A DNA stretch of 64,000 bases from Chamaecyparis obtusa (GCA_027943335.1 BSBK01006754.1:524001-588000), one strand, 5' to 3'. Counted from the stretch's first letter, positions 22,862 to 40,472 are shown. Notes: generated by a model not told the origin, from the sequence alone. Made by a program: numbers and translations.

Positions 22862-24204
22862 ATCCTAAATCCACACCTCACATTTTTGTTGGATATTCTA
22901 AAACTACTAAAGGTTATAGAGTTTATGATCCTCTTACTAATAAAGTTAAGATAGTTAGAGATGTTTGCATTGCTGAAAATGGTGTTCATGATTGCTCTCA
23001 AATTTTAGATTCTGATTTTAGCAATATTGTTCTTGTGGAAGACCAACCTCCATCTCTCAACCCTATTCCTAAAGTTTCTGCTCCTAATGTTTCTGTTCCT
23101 TCTGTTTCTATTTCTCACAATCAAGATAGTAATAATGAGCATAAAGCTAGTAATACCTTTCATAATGAGCATAAAGATAGTAATGATACTCCTCCTAATC
23201 CTTTTGTTTCTACTAGTAGTAGTAGTGATGATGATGATGATGATGATGATGATGGTAACAATTTATTTACTCCTCCTAGTAATATTTCTGTTAATTCTAG
23301 AAGAAATCTTAAATGGTTTAAAGATTTACTTAATGAAGGTGATGATTACATTGCTAGAATGGGTGGGCTTAAACCTAGAAGGATAAATTACTGCAATTAT
23401 GCTCTTATGTCTTCTTTATCTAATTCTAATGATCCTCAAACATTTTCTCAAGCTAAAAATCAACCTCATTGGCAAACTGCTATGCATGAAGAATATGATT
23501 CTTTAATTTCTAATAATACTTGGGATTTAGTTCCTTTACCTCCTGGTAAGAATTTAGTTTCTTGTAAATGGTTATATAAAACTAAATTAAACTCTAATAA
23601 TGAAATTAGTAAATTTAAAGCTAGACTAGTTGCTAGAGGGTTTTCTCAAATTGAAGGAATATATTACAATGAAACATTTGCTCCTGTTGCTAAAATGCCT
23701 ACCATTAAAGTTGTTATTGCTTTAGCTACTAAAATGAATTGGCCTATTCATCAAATGGATGTTAAAAGTGCCTTTTTAAATGGTGATCTGCATGAAGAAA
23801 TCTATATGTCTCAACCTCGTGGTTTTATTCAAGAAGGTAATGAACATTTAGTCTGCAAATTAAAAAAGTCTATTTATGGTTTAAAACAATCTCCTAGAGA
23901 ATGGTATGCTAAAATTAATGCCTTCTTTATTTCCCAAGGTTTTGAAAGAAGTAAAAATGATCCTAATTTATATATTAAACATAGTGAAGATAACATTATT
24001 ATTATCATTCTATATGTTGATGATTTAATTCTTACTTCCAGCTCTAACCATTTAATTTTTGATGTTAAATTTCAACTCAACCAGAAATTTCAAATGACAG
24101 ACTTAGGATTATTACATTATTTCTTAGGAATGCAAATTTGGCAAACTTCTAATGGTATTTTTATATCTCAAATAAAATATGCTAAAGATCTGTTAGATAC
24201 AAAC
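22777..24204 (+). pseudogene. Copia integrase C-terminus and reverse transcriptase, truncated
   Basis: Continues the polyprotein in the next frame: KKPNLSHLRIFG, two stops near 22840-22855, then HIFVGYSKTTKGYRVYDP (integrase tail) and a Ser/Asp-rich linker with a run of nine Asp (23227-23253). The RT core begins with NTWDLVPLPPGKN and includes KARLVARGFSQ, QMDVKSAFLNGDL, SIYGLKQSPREW and the catalytic box YVDDLIL near 24015. After KYAKDLLDT at about 24200 the sequence passes abruptly into LTR-A; RNase H, 3' UTR and 3' LTR are missing. The open frame runs on into LTR DNA to 24258, but those last codons are not Copia. RT would copy element RNA; without RNase H the copy is defective. Confidence 0.9.
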
Positions 24205-27671
<3,467 letters not shown>

Positions 27672-27686
27672 TCCGCCCCCCTTAAG
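27672..27686 (-). other. Polypurine tract of element A
   Basis: Minus strand CTTAAGGGGGGCGGA lies directly before the TGTAACACCC start of the 3' LTR. Confidence 0.85.
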
Positions 27687-30600
27687 ATGAGACTTACTCC
27701 TGGAAGTCAGCAAGTTTGAAATGGAAATACATCAGACATTATCTCCTACACACATTTTAATTGATATCCCATGCATAACTAATCCTTGAATCCATGCACT
27801 ATAAAAATAATAATCCTAATAATATGGTTAATCATGGAAACATCTATCCCAATAAATTTTACTATCACCAACAAGGATATCTCTAACCTTATCAAATATC
27901 AGTATGAATAGAATTTTCCTTTACTTAGAAAGTGAGAACCAAGGTAACTATATTGGGCCACCAAATTTTCCTTAAAATATATCAAAATGTGACAAATTCC
28001 TTCTCTCTCAATACATATAAATCAAATTTTTACTTGCATCCAACACAACGATATATTTCAATCTAATATAAAATATTGAGCATGTCCAAATGTGCCTCAT
28101 AAACAATCATATCAGTCCACATCACTGGGATTACACATCAAAAGGACCAGGAGTGGATATGCCTCACTAGACAAGCTCTCACTCCGGGATACAATACCAG
28201 TCTCATCTATATCAAAAATCCATAATCAATACCTCACCTAGTGGATTGAAGGTGTCTTGGGCCTTTGTCATGAAGGCCCTCCATACAAGTCCACGTGTCA
28301 TAGCCCTTGTTTTTGTAAGGTGGTTAGCCTCCAAGGAATAGACACCACACATAGGAAGGTAGTGGATACTAGCTGCATAACAGCCCCATATACCCCCATC
28401 CTCAAGGGTTCCCTGCATCTACTTCCTCATATACACTCACCAAGTCCACCTCATGCATCTTTAGTGAGGAATCACAATACAACACAAGACCAACATTAGA
28501 AAATTATGAAAGGAGATAGTTTAGCCATCAAAGGTTAATAATAATAAATAAATAAATGTAAAAAAAATAGAATTATCAATCTCAACAATAGGATAAGAAG
28601 AATCCAAGACATTACTACAATAAACCACTCCTAAGAAATTTTTTCTATAAATCTTGGCTAAACTATTATAGAAAAGATGAGAAAATTGTTGGTCTACATA
28701 ACCGAAGATAAAAAAAATTCACCATAAATTTCACATCACATCACTATGTGACTATATCTAGCCACCTCATGAGGAATAAGGGAACAATGTCTAGCTATCA
28801 CAATAGCCCTTCATGTGGTTGGGCCTAGGCAACACTACCAACATGGCATAGGAGGTTAACCTCGACAACACCCCTACATCGGATGGTGTAGAATAAGCAT
28901 GCCAACCCACTCGACATGTCCATACACCAAGTGGAGTAAGCACACTCTGGTCGTATGTCACATGGTAGTGTTCCTTGTGGAGTAGGCACACACAGGACAC
29001 ACCCCACATAACGATGTCTCTCATAGATCATCATCGTAGCTAGAGGTATACATGGCTAGAGCCCACCCATATGCCTACTGCATCTACAAACCGAGCATCC
29101 ATGGGTGCCCCTCTACAAGCATGCAAGCATCACTAATATACTCTGCATCAAGTGGGAAGAAAAATACATATATATATTGCACCTTCACGTAATTATGTAC
29201 ATGGCATCATGTTCTTGAGCATAGCTCGCTACCATTAGCAACATGACATCATCACCTCACAGTATGTCAGAACATTAGTGGGGCGTGGCATCATATTCAT
29301 TGCATCATGTCGGAACATGTGTGAATATGGTATCCATCATAGCATGGGCTAACAGGATCTCCCTCCACATGCTGGACCACATAGAATGTACATATCCATG
29401 AATCATATATCTTCTTAGAGAGGCTCATATCAAGTATTGGTATTGTGCTCAAGAATTGTGAAAATTAGGATAAACACTTATGAACAAAATATATCGGTTC
29501 ATCATAAGGGAAGCATTGTTTACTCTTTTCCCTTGAGTAGTGGAAGCTAAGGTCACTTCGCGCAGCCATTTTATGTATGCCACATACTACCCGAGGAAAT
29601 GGTGACACCACTACCCCTCCACATATTGATCTTACCAACACTCGTGGGTTGGCACTCAGTAGGGTGACAAACAAGAAAGCAACACATGAGTGGTATGGTT
29701 CTCCCATACCCTTATCTAAAACATAACTTTCATGGATGGTACTTGTATTGCACCACTCCATGGCCCTCAAATAATTACTGGTTATACACAACACCCAACA
29801 TAAGCACCGGCATTGGTTTTATCATATTTACAAGGAAGTACACAATAACATCATATATTATCCATTTATTTCAATTTCTCCTTTAATACATATTGTTTTC
29901 TACATGGTACAAAATATGTAATCACATTTCACCTCCTCATGGGCATATGCCAACATCCAATGTACACATATCAATCTCTCCCATTCACATAATATCACCT
30001 ATATCTGCAAGAGGACTTAAACTTATATAAAATAAGGCACAAAAAAATGATACATTATATTTCTTCCAAAGTCATTGAATCAACACATATTTGTTTTAAT
30101 TAAGGAAATGAAATAATAGACTTGCACTACGTACATTTATTAGTCACATAATAAATTCAAAACTAATCATTATAAACCATTATGGATATTCACTTTTCAC
30201 CCAATCAAGGACACTAAGAGTGGACCAAGTATCATCTTTTCAAATAAATGAATTTGCTAGGTACTTTCATTACACATAATAAATCCCTCCAATAAAGACA
30301 CAACAAACCATAAAGACATTTCGAGACACTAGTATTTACTAACATAATGACTTCAATACTAATAAGGAAATAAATTGAATTCTCATTTTCCTATATTCCA
30401 ATTTGGGGAGGATAATCACATCATTATCTGACTTACCATAGCATTCATGTTTCATCTAAATATTACCTATTCACCAAGTCAAGAACAAACAATTTCAAAA
30501 AGATATTCAAGAAAATATTACATCAACCCTACCTATTCCTTCAATAATTGTACCAAAAGAACACATATTCCTTTCATTATGAAAAACTCCTAATTTCATC

Positions 30601-31729
30601 CCTATGGTTAATCCCTACATAGGTTTATAGTCAGAAATTGACCTTGGGAACTTAGGTCCTTTAGCCAAGAATCTCCAAATTAAATCATATATTTACTTTA
30701 CATAGATAACATCATTTGATGGTCATTTATTATGAATAGAGAAGAGAGATTTTTTTTAAAAATTTGTGGTTATCATTATTAAATAACCCTAATGTAATTC
30801 ATGTAAACATTAAGGTGTTATAGAAACAAAATCAATCATGCATCATGTCACATTATCATTTACATTTAAATGCCAAGAGAAATACTCACAATTTTAACTT
30901 AGCAAATGTTCCCCACTATTTATAATTCTTCAACAACAACATGGCCAAAAGGATTACCCAAGAACTATAGTGTTGCAACCTAATTAATAAGGTCCTAAAT
31001 TCATGTTTTGTACAAAGATTTATTTTTCAATTCTATTCTAAAATAGGGAAAAGTAAAACAAGATGCAATACTTCAACCTTTACAATAACCTATTATACAT
31101 ATTCAATAACTTCATCATTTTGACTCTATAAGAATAAGTACTACCATGGTAATTTCTTACTCCTTGTTATAAATGCAAGCAATTCAATTCCAACTTATAA
31201 AAGCTCATGAACTAGAATAATTGATTAGACATAGCAATTATGATGTAAATTTAGCATTTTATAGGAAAATAGAGTGTTAAGCCTTTTCAAATCAATCAAG
31301 TAACCTAAAATTGCTATAACAAGCACTCGTGATGACAAGTTTTAGAGGAGATATGGTTGGATACTGTCAACGCTTATGGTACAAAATAACTTGTAATACT
31401 AATTTGAGTCTTTCTAGGAGTACAACAAAAAGGTGACATAAAAATACGAGGAATTCATTAACATTTATTTATTAGAAAGATATCCACTATTTATGAAAGT
31501 ACCTAGGAGGCTCAATCATTATTTCTAGAATGAAAATTAGAAGTAATTCATGTGAGACAATCTAATCATAGAAGAAATGGGTACACTTCTATAAAACACT
31601 ATAGCATGGATACCAAGAACATAGTTCCTATATCTAGGATCATGTATTATAATGATAAACCAAAATAAAACTATGCAAAATACTAAGCAATAAGTGAGCT
31701 AAGAGTCCTAGAGTTTCCAATGTGGAAAC

Positions 31730-31746
31730 CTATTGCTCTAATACCA
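31730..31746 (-). other. Primer binding site of element A
   Basis: Minus strand TGGTATTAGAGCAATAG, four bases from the LTR end, matches the initiator-Met site TGGTATCAGAGC with one change. Confidence 0.85.
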
Positions 31747-31750
31747 AAGA

Positions 31751-34700
31751 TGTCATGCCCCGCAAGGGAACCAGGGAAGAAAAAAAAAATTCTCTTTAGA
31801 TAAGAAAACATAAGTAGTGATTTATGAAAAATTTTGAATTTTTAAAATGAATTACTTGAACAAAACTTAAACATGATTTATCTTAGATTCCTCCCCTAAG
31901 GTTCCCTTCTATTTTATGAACTATTAATTTTAAATCCATTAAACAACTACCTCATATCATTGAAGATTCTTTATAAGGAAAATACAAAATGCTTTTCATT
32001 TCAATTTGACATTTGAATCCGTCTATATTCCTAAGTATCCTTTGTCTATAGTATAACATTTAAAGTGTTAATACTATCGAACAGATTCATCTACACATTT
32101 GAAACATTACACATAGGAAATCATTACATTTGATTCACTAACTTTTCCTTAATCAACAAACTATTCTACTTGAAACCTTACAAAAACCCTTTCACATCAT
32201 TTACATAAAGCTCATATTTTCCCTTTTCCCTTTTCCTAATTCTACCCACTCCAAATACATCATTTTGAAATACATTATTCATTACATTACATTCATCTCC
32301 TCTTGGGAGGTAACAATAATTTTACATCATGAAAGATAAATACAAGTCTTCATTCTTCCAAAATAGGAACACTATGCAAGCATGAATCCTTAGAAACTGC
32401 ATCCACAAAAGTTACCTCGATAAAAATATTTACTACCCAACCATGTGGATACTAAAAGTCCCACTCCCCCACACTAGGAGATAAACACCAAGGTTCACAA
32501 GGAAGTGATAACAACTAGGCCATACCTAGGGTTGGGGTAACCTTTCCCAAACAACAATTGAAAAGAAGATCAAGGTACCAACATTTCCTAAAGGCTCATA
32601 GGCTGGGTAGAAACTCTAAACAACAGAATAAGTGAGTGTCCTTAGGTTTCCTACCCTTACCCAAACATCATAAACACATCATACATGAAGTAAAACACAT
32701 CTTACGGACATTTGAGAACATGTATCAAAGAATATGAAAGTTAGAAACATTTAGGAACGTTTAGGAAGCCTTGGGGTAGTCCTAGTCCACCAGACAACCC
32801 TAAACCCTAATTTTGATCCCGAACCATACCTAAAGCTTAATAAAGCATCTAAATGAACCATATAACCTCAACCAAACAAATTATGAACCTATACGAATTT
32901 TACACAAAATTCCATATACTGAAACACAATGTTCGATAAGACCTCCAGTGTCTGAAATTTAACTAAGTCTGATTTTTAAAAATTTTTAAAATCTAGAATC
33001 TCCATCTTAACTCCTATGAAGCTAAAACCTATCTCAAACATCTTGAAAGGTATCTAATTTCTTTATACAAGTATAACTTAAAGTATAAGAAACTTATACT
33101 TAAATGTTATACTTGTATAAACGACAAAAACATAAACTATTATACTTGTATAAACGGAAAAAATATAAACTATTATACTTGTATAAATGACAAAAACATA
33201 AACTAACAAAATTACTTGGCATATACTAACTCAGGACAAAAACATAAACTATTATACTTGTATAAATGAGAAAAACATGAGCTAACAAAATTACTTGGCA
33301 TATACTAACTCAGGATTAGATCAATGCGCAATCAGATAATAACAGAAAACTATAAACTGACACAAATAAGGATTAAATCAAACTATGCTATACTTGTATA
33401 AATGACTACCACATTACAAGGACACAATAATATAAAATGGCTGACAGAATATAATAAAATTAAAGGCTTGTGCTTGTATAAATGGCTCACTTAATGCAAC
33501 AATACAATAATATTAAACACGACAGTAAAACAACAACATTAATAAATGGCTGGAATAGTATGAATGACAGACGTATAATATTACTAAAGCAACAATACAA
33601 TAATATTAAACACGACAGTAAAACAACAATATTAATAAACAAAATCGGCTGCCATACATAATAATTTTTTTTTTTAAACAACTAAATGACAGACATGATA
33701 AAATAATATTGTTATACTTGTATAAACTTGTATATTAAATGGTAGACATATACTTCTATAAATGGCTGCACATTCAAACCATTCCCATGAATAATATTAA
33801 CTGAAAACAATATATAAACAACTAGCATAATACTATTAAACCAGACTTTCAATATTTCATAGCATAAAGGAGAGTTAACTCTCAGGATGAATTCCAACCT
33901 GGAGTTCTACAGGGATTCAGTTGATGAAGAATAATCCAATCCTCTCAAACCCTTCCAGCACTCCTTCAAATCCTTTTGGAAGCAAACTCAATCCTCCTTT
34001 GAAAATAATTATGGTTTTCAATGTGATATCCTTCCTAAAACTATAATAAAATTCTCTAAGAAATATCTCCAACCAACTAAGACCTCAATATGATATCCTA
34101 AAACTACAATAAAGCTTCTTGAGAAATCATTCCAGCCAACTCCCAACTCTCCCTTCTCATATGTATTCTTCCCGTATAAAAACTAAGGGAGTAGTTGCAG
34201 GGGAAAAACCAACCGAAGCAATTATCTAACCAAAAGTTGGTTAATAGTTTAGGTTTAATAAATCATTAATAAAAGTAATTCTCGAAAAGAGAGATTATTA
34301 ACTAATATATTAATAGATATTACCAATAATGTAATTTACGTCTCCTTTATTTAAGAAAGCATTAGTAAATATTACCTCTAACACATTTACTATTACATTA
34401 GTTACTTAGGCTATAGTAAAGAGGATTACCATTTATTTATTTAATTTCCATTCCATATAGATAATATTACTAATTATGCATAGTAACTACCAACACAAGA
34501 TATAAGATAGATTATATAGAATTAAAGCCACCATACCCAAAATCTCATACTCCATAAATGAAAGAAACAAGCAACGCACCCCGCATAATCAAACAAACTA
34601 AGATAACACAATAATCCACCAGCAGCACAAGGATTGACTCAAAAAATCCCCACCTAAGGGACATAAAAGGGTCAGAGATAGGATTTCTCTCTTGCGAAAC

Positions 34701-35192
34701 CTTGGTGTTATCCCCATAACAACAACAACAATCGAGGATTTTGAGGGCTTGCTTAGAGCTATGGGATCAGGTGGAGATGATGCCCGGTACTTGCAAGCCT
34801 GCATCACCGAGAAGAGATCAATGTGCATAGATATATACAATAAGGCATTTGCTAACAGATGACCAGGATCGATACATCATGTGGACCTCAACTAAGTGAG
34901 TAACTACAACTTTGTCCCGAGTCATGAAAACACATGAATCACATATACATAAAGCATGAGGCATCACATATATATAACGGTTAGCTTCCAAATCCTTGGG
35001 TTATCTCTTTAAATCTTCATAAGTATATACAAGATGAATGATTTCCAATAAACAATAATCAAAGCTAAGTATATCTAAATATCTAATAAGCATATCATCA
35101 TAATAAACATAAATGTGAATACATAGCTCTAATCATAATATAAAATGTCCAAATCAAAGAGTCCAAGTATAATCATCGGAGAGGGTGTTACA
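31751..35192 (-). mobile_element. LTR-A copy 3: complete 5' LTR of element A (3,442 bp)
   Basis: On the minus strand it starts TGTAACACCCTCTCC at 35192 and ends GGGGCATGACA at 31751, next to the primer site. 3.4 kb is very long for an LTR. It lacks about 340 bases present in copies 1 and 2, including the AT/GT microsatellite (junction near 34475). On its high side it abuts CAACACCTC of element B; the intact B copy at 49341-49356 reads TTTGTAACAACACCTC, so A inserted there, with CAACA (35193-35197) as the probable 5-base target duplication on this side. Confidence 0.88.
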
Positions 35193-36306
35193 CAACACCT
35201 CAAAGGTTTCTTCACTAGGATCCTCCTCATTGATCCAATCTATACCATAACCCAATCAGAGTGAAAAAACTTCTTTGTGCCACCAATAGGCTCCACACCT
35301 TTGAAATCAACCCAATGTCCCTCAAATACATCCATTGGTTTCATATAACCATCTCAATCAACTAACAATCCCTTACCCAGGTGCTAACTAGGCCTAATTC
35401 CTAGTAGCCCTGTTCAACAGGTTTTTTTAGGATTTCTGAAAAATAATCCAAAGGACTCACAAAGTAAAAGGAATATTTGGATACCCTTTTCATTTTTACA
35501 CAACATAACTCAAAATCACCTATTTCTCTTTTGGACCAGTTGTCCATACCAATACCTTGCAAATAGCCCTTTTAGGCCTCCATGTACAAAGAAACTAGTA
35601 ACTCCATTCATCCCCAAACCTCCAAACCATGAAATAGAGTTCATAAATGATATAAAGCAATATATTTTCAAGTTTATAGGAGATGCCACCAAGTTTTAAC
35701 CTCCCAAACACCAAACCCTCACTCCTAGGGACACTAGCCTAGGGATTTGTCAAAAATACTCCTCCAAACCTCTCTAGATCCTTCCAATGGATCCTACACT
35801 ATCCAATGAGCATTTTGTATAATAACATGTCATAAAAAAGTGGCACTCCATCAAGTGGATCTTCCATACCTTGACTAGTGCCATCCACTCTATAGCCTCA
35901 ATCGACATTTACCTTCAAACTCTAGTCTCTTTCCACAATCTCATATCAATCCATGCATTCAAACTCATACAAAAAATCCACATTAACCACATAGAGTGGG
36001 AGATCCTAGAGATTCATGGTGACTTAAAAGCACTAAATGATTGTTTACAACTACACTGCCAGGAACAGTCAAAATTGAATAAGTTTCTTTATCTCAAAAA
36101 TTGATAAAACAATACACACTTACCATGGAAATGAAATTAACTCAACCTACAACCAATATAATTCATTTCCAAATCACTTTTCATTTTAATAAAGGATTAA
36201 ATACCATAGAGATAGGGATTGTGCCCTTCTAGCCAGAATAATGTCTGTCACAGGAAATATCTTGTTTATTAATTTAAACTGATTACATTTGTCTTCCTAT
36301 GACTAC
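35193..36306 (-). mobile_element. Element B LTR copy 1, first part
   Basis: Matches 49348-49778 and then 61850-62530 of LTR-B copy 2, for example CAACACCTCAAAGGTTTCTT at the low end and GTTTATAGGAGATGCCACCA in the middle. It is cut at the low end by element A, losing about 61 bases of the LTR terminus, and interrupted at the high end by element F, which duplicated ACTAC (36302-36306). No coding function; the 77-codon frame at 35871-36104 lies inside the LTR. Confidence 0.8.
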
Positions 36307-37592
36307 TGTATGTGTGAAAATTGTACCTAATCTATAGACACAACACTTTAGTAAAACATTAGAGGTTAGCAAAAATGAAATCGTGCAATGAATTGGAAGC
36401 TAAACTAACCAAGTGATTTACTGCCTTCTAATAGGTGCGAGTATGATGTTCTCAGATTGTTATCGAGATCAGTGACCTTGACGACACCTAAATGAAGGAT
36501 TTGAATGCAAAAGATGGATATGGAATATGAATGCAATTAATCTATATTTTTTTTCATTTTAGATGCAATAAGAATGATAAAAACTTGATATGAATCTATG
36601 ATATGTAAAAATTGATATGCTATGGTATGCTAAATGATCTAACAATGATATGAAAATGAATCTAAATAAATGTAAAAACCAAATTGATCTCACAATAGCC
36701 TTGATTCGCAATAAGCTTTGATTCTCTAGATAGCAATTCTTCAGCGTGATTATGCAGTTCTTGTGGATTTGAGAGATGAATTATGAAGAGCTGAGCCTTG
36801 TTTTTATAGAAATCCAAGGCTTTGGAGGTGCATGGAAAAAGCCATAAATCACTCAAATAAACTCAACTTGATTTTTGAGTTATTTTTAAATAAAGATAAT
36901 TTAATTCACAAAAACATGTAAATCATGCAAAAATAACTTTTTAACTCAAATTAGAAGTTTAGATCAACTTTAAAACTCAAAAATGATGTTGAGTTCCAAA
37001 AAGTCAATAACTTGCATTGATTTTCTGATTTGGAGTTTAACTGCTCTTTGATTGTGCACATGGATAATTATGAATTAATAAATAAATAAAGTGATTTATT
37101 CTCAACTTAACTGATTTTTGAAAATAAAATAATTGATTTATGGGTTAATCAATCATTTAATCAAACTTTTATTAAAAACTATATTATTAAATAATGACAA
37201 CTTGCTTTAATTAATTAAATAAGAATTTAATCAATTATTCATAGGATATTGGATTTATTGTCAAAATTAAATAATACAATTAATAATAGATAAAATTAAA
37301 TTTAATTAAATAATTAAGTGGCAAAATATTAAATCTAATTAATTAAATATGAAAATATTCAATTAATCAAACTTAGGATAAATGTGATTTATTGCCAAAT
37401 AATCATTAAATTAAAGATAATTAAGATAATTAAGAATATTGCTAGGAATATTCCTCGATGCAGAATTTAAGATAATCAATTATGATTCGATGATGTTTAG
37501 ATGTGCCTTAGATTAGGACTTTGATGTTGATTTTGTTCAATTTGTAGATGTAGGAGGTTAATGAACTTATAGCCCATTTTTGGGGTATTACA
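36307..37592 (-). mobile_element. Element F 3' LTR (about 1.28 kb), minus strand
   Basis: Near-identical to 46342-47611 apart from small indels. Minus-strand start TGTAATACCCCAAAAATGG at 37592 is preceded by a purine-rich tract. The low end is ambiguous by four bases (TGTA or the following TGTGTG). Flanked by ACTAC on the outside, matching ACTAC at 47612-47616. The short frames repeated in both F LTRs (36662-36856 and 46681-46875) reflect LTR identity and are not genes. Confidence 0.88.
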
Positions 37593-37610
37593 TTTTGACC
37601 CTCTTTGAAT
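37593..37610 (-). other. Polypurine tract of element F
   Basis: Minus strand TTCAAAGAGGGTCAAAA lies immediately before the LTR start TGTAATACCCC, setting the orientation of F as minus. Confidence 0.7.
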
Positions 37611-39950
37611 TACTGTGCGAAGCGCAGTGGTTCAAAGATAGTCTGTGTATGATAAAGATATGAAACTGATGTTTGATAATTGATGTTGATATGAGACTGA
37701 TTGAAAGATTTGATATGAAGATAATAGGTCCTAAATGACCAAAGATAATGTTAACTATAATAGCAAATGAACTGAGGGTTGCGAAAAAAAGTGTCAAAAC
37801 ACCTGATTCTGAACCTTATGATTGCGAAGAAGTGAGTGATCAGTTCTAGACTCGATTGTCTTAGCAGAACTAGCAAGTATCACATCCAAACCCTTCAGTT
37901 GCCTAAGAACCAAGGAAAGAACACTATGATCTGATGGTTGCAAAAACTGATACAGTTTACAAGATTAGGAGAATACCAGATTGATATGGATCTTGATGAA
38001 TCTAATATGCCCCAAGTGATGGTAGATTTGCTCCGAGTGATGAGGTCTTTTTTGATAAATCAGTAACTAGACGTGGTTGTTGTCTTGATTACTGAGGAAG
38101 ATATGATTTCCATAAAGATATGATTTCAAATTAGATTACAGACTTTGAATGATGTGCAATACCATGCCCCCTTTGGGATTAAAATTGAAATCTGACAAGA
38201 AAAGTCAATGTTGATAGTTTAGAAGCATGTTAATTGATTTGAGAAGTGGTTAAACACATCCGAGAATGCATTCTACATCATTTAGAGGTCCAGATGACCA
38301 AGTTTGACTAGGTTTGACCATGAGTTGACCATGGTTGAAATTTGGATAGTTTGATGGAAGATAATCAGTTAAGTTGAAAAATAGATTTCTACTATGATTG
38401 AAGGTTGATTATGCAAGTAGTTAATAATATAAACAATCTCAGATTTTGATTTTGATCCCGAAAAAGGATTCTACTTGTTGTTTCATTGGAGGAACCTTCA
38501 TGTGAGATTCGGCTCTTGTTAGATTTGAAGAGACAAGGGGAGAATTTTTTAAGCATTGAAGTTCGTTTAGCCATTGTGAGATCATGCAAACATGCAAAAA
38601 TGCAAAGAAACATGCAAAATGAAATGCAACCTAAGATCTAGGACCTAGTCACTGATCATATGTCGATTTGTTATCATCATTGAGCTTTTAGGTAACCGGA
38701 TAAATTAATACAATGCCCACTAGCTATGAAACCATAGACATGAATATCGATTTGTATGCGCAAGAATCAATACAACACCCACTGGTCAACAACCATGGAT
38801 ATATGAATATTGATTTTGTTTTCAGAATGTCGGATTAGATATAAGCATCAAAGCATAAGCACTAGGATGACCTGAATATCATGTCCATTTTGATATAGCA
38901 ATTTGCATTTAACATACACATCAAACAGTCAAGAGATCATTCTAAATCCAGTGTGAATTACCCGTAGTGACCCTTTATCGTTCACATCCTTAGGTAAGAT
39001 CATGTTTCACAATAGGAGAAAGAACTTACTCAAAAAGACAATAGTTAGATCAAACTTTCTTGAATTTTTTGGGTATCAATGGTTGAGGTACGCATGGCCA
39101 TCCAATTTGAGATAGAGGCTCTTACAGTCGGACACCATTTCAATCCAGAATTTCCAAAGACGTTAGATTTTCACATACAAGAAAAAGACAAAGAAAAGAT
39201 TATGCCCCTAGTCATCACTCTCTAAATCCTATAAAGGATATCATCGAAGAGCTCGAAGGGATGCAATATGCAAAAACCTCAATGCGAATCAGTAAGCATA
39301 CAAGGAGATAAAAGCATAAAAAAAAGCATAGATTGTTTTCAGTTTGTGTTGATGTTTGATTGCATTGTTGATGCAAAATCCTTTCTGGAGACAAGACTAA
39401 CTGACTGACTCACATGAAGCTTCAAAGGACTCTGACTGGATATGATACATCTAAGATACATTGGAGGCCATAGGATATGACATTGATTGCCCCCAAGTTT
39501 GAACATTGATAGGATATAGACGCTTGAGCTGACTGGTGTACAGACTGACTTATTGAAAACTGGAAATGCAAAAACAAACTGGGAGATATGTACAAACTAA
39601 AGCAAAACTGAAAGCTGGGAAAGACCAAGATTGTGCTAATAGATGGAGCATTTTGAAACAAGTGGCACCTGTTTGCTGGGTTTTCACCATCTTGGCAGAG
39701 ATTCTATTTTTGCTACCAAGGCGTCTGTTTCTAGGTTTTCACCAAGGCAATTTTTCTTTTTTTTCTCATTTTTTTGTATTTTTCATTTTTCAAATTTTTT
39801 TGAATTTTTGATATTTTCTAATTTTTTTGTGAATCATCAAGGCACCTATTGCTAGGTTTTCACCAAGATGTTCATTTTTTCAGGACATTTTTCAATTTTT
39901 AAGATTTTTTCAAGACATTTTACCATAGACTGAATGCCTTAGGCGTAGAA
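37611..39950 (-). other. Element F 3' untranslated region
   Basis: About 2.3 kb between the integrase fragment and the 3' LTR. No domain recognised on either strand. From 39675 to 39870 it contains repeated AGGTTTTCACCAAGGC-like motifs within T-rich sequence. Confidence 0.55.
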
Positions 39951-40472
39951 TTTCTTCAGATGGAGAACATTGATTGGTTCTCAAAGTTGTTCTCCTTCAG
40001 TCATTGAGAGTTGATAGGCACTAGAGCCAAAAGTAGCAGTGATTACAAAGGGACCCAGCCAGTTGGGTTCGAACTTCCCCTTGCATTCTCGATGTCATTG
40101 ATTTTTATGATTCTCTCTCAAGACTAGATCGCCAACCTGAAATTATCTATGTCGAACTTTCTTGTTGTAGCCTCTAGACATTCTCTTCTGATATACTATG
40201 AGATGATCATACGTTGCTTGTCTATGCTCATCTAGTAGTTCAAGTTCTTGCAACCTAGACACTCTGTAGTCATCATCAGTTACTAGACCATGCATTCTGA
40301 TTCTTAGTGATGGGATTTCAACCTCAATAGGCAGTACCACTTTAGACCCATAAACTAAAGTGAAAGATGTAGCCCCAGTGGGAGTTCTGATACTTGATCT
40401 GATACTTTTTCTTACACATGTTCTGACACTTGTTCTGATACTAGTTTTGATACTTGGTATACTTGATAGCAT
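39950..40472 (-). pseudogene. Tat-type Gypsy integrase C-terminal fragment (element F)
   Basis: The minus frame from 40472 reads TPTGATSFTLVYGSKVVLP, then IEVEIPSLR, DEHRQATYDHL and YQKRMSRGYNKKV. It continues past a stop with QVGDLVLRENHK, then KFEPNWLGPFVI and EPINVLHLKKFY at about 39955. This is the end of Ty3/Gypsy integrase of the Tat/Ogre type, the part that contacts viral DNA and carries the GPF-like segment. Catalytic D-D-E residues are absent: upstream sequence is not integrase. The preceding repeats of SIRTSVRTCVRKSIRSSIR arise from a degenerate repeat, not from integrase. It identifies F as Tat-lineage and shows that most of its pol was lost. Confidence 0.82.

Larger units (their letters stand above)
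27672..31750 (-). mobile_element. Non-coding internal region of element A (LARD-like)
   Basis: 4.08 kb bounded by a polypurine tract at the low end and an initiator-Met-type primer site at the high end, so it is the complete interior of an LTR element. No gag, protease, RT, integrase or zinc knuckle can be found on either strand; the longest frame (29465-29794, minus, 109 codons) has no recognisable motif and no related copy here. This matches the class called large retrotransposon derivatives: LTRs and priming sites with a non-coding interior, mobilised in trans. A stretch around 28790-29130 is less AT-rich than the rest, with repeated CACTC/ACACC words, but no function is assigned. Confidence 0.75.

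Noticed and set aside
29465..29794. 109-codon minus-strand frame in element A interior
   Set aside because: No motif, no second copy, and other frames nearby are equally long; chance frame.
36662..36856. 64-codon frame repeated at 46681-46875
   Set aside because: Lies in both F LTRs; similarity is due to LTR identity, not selection.
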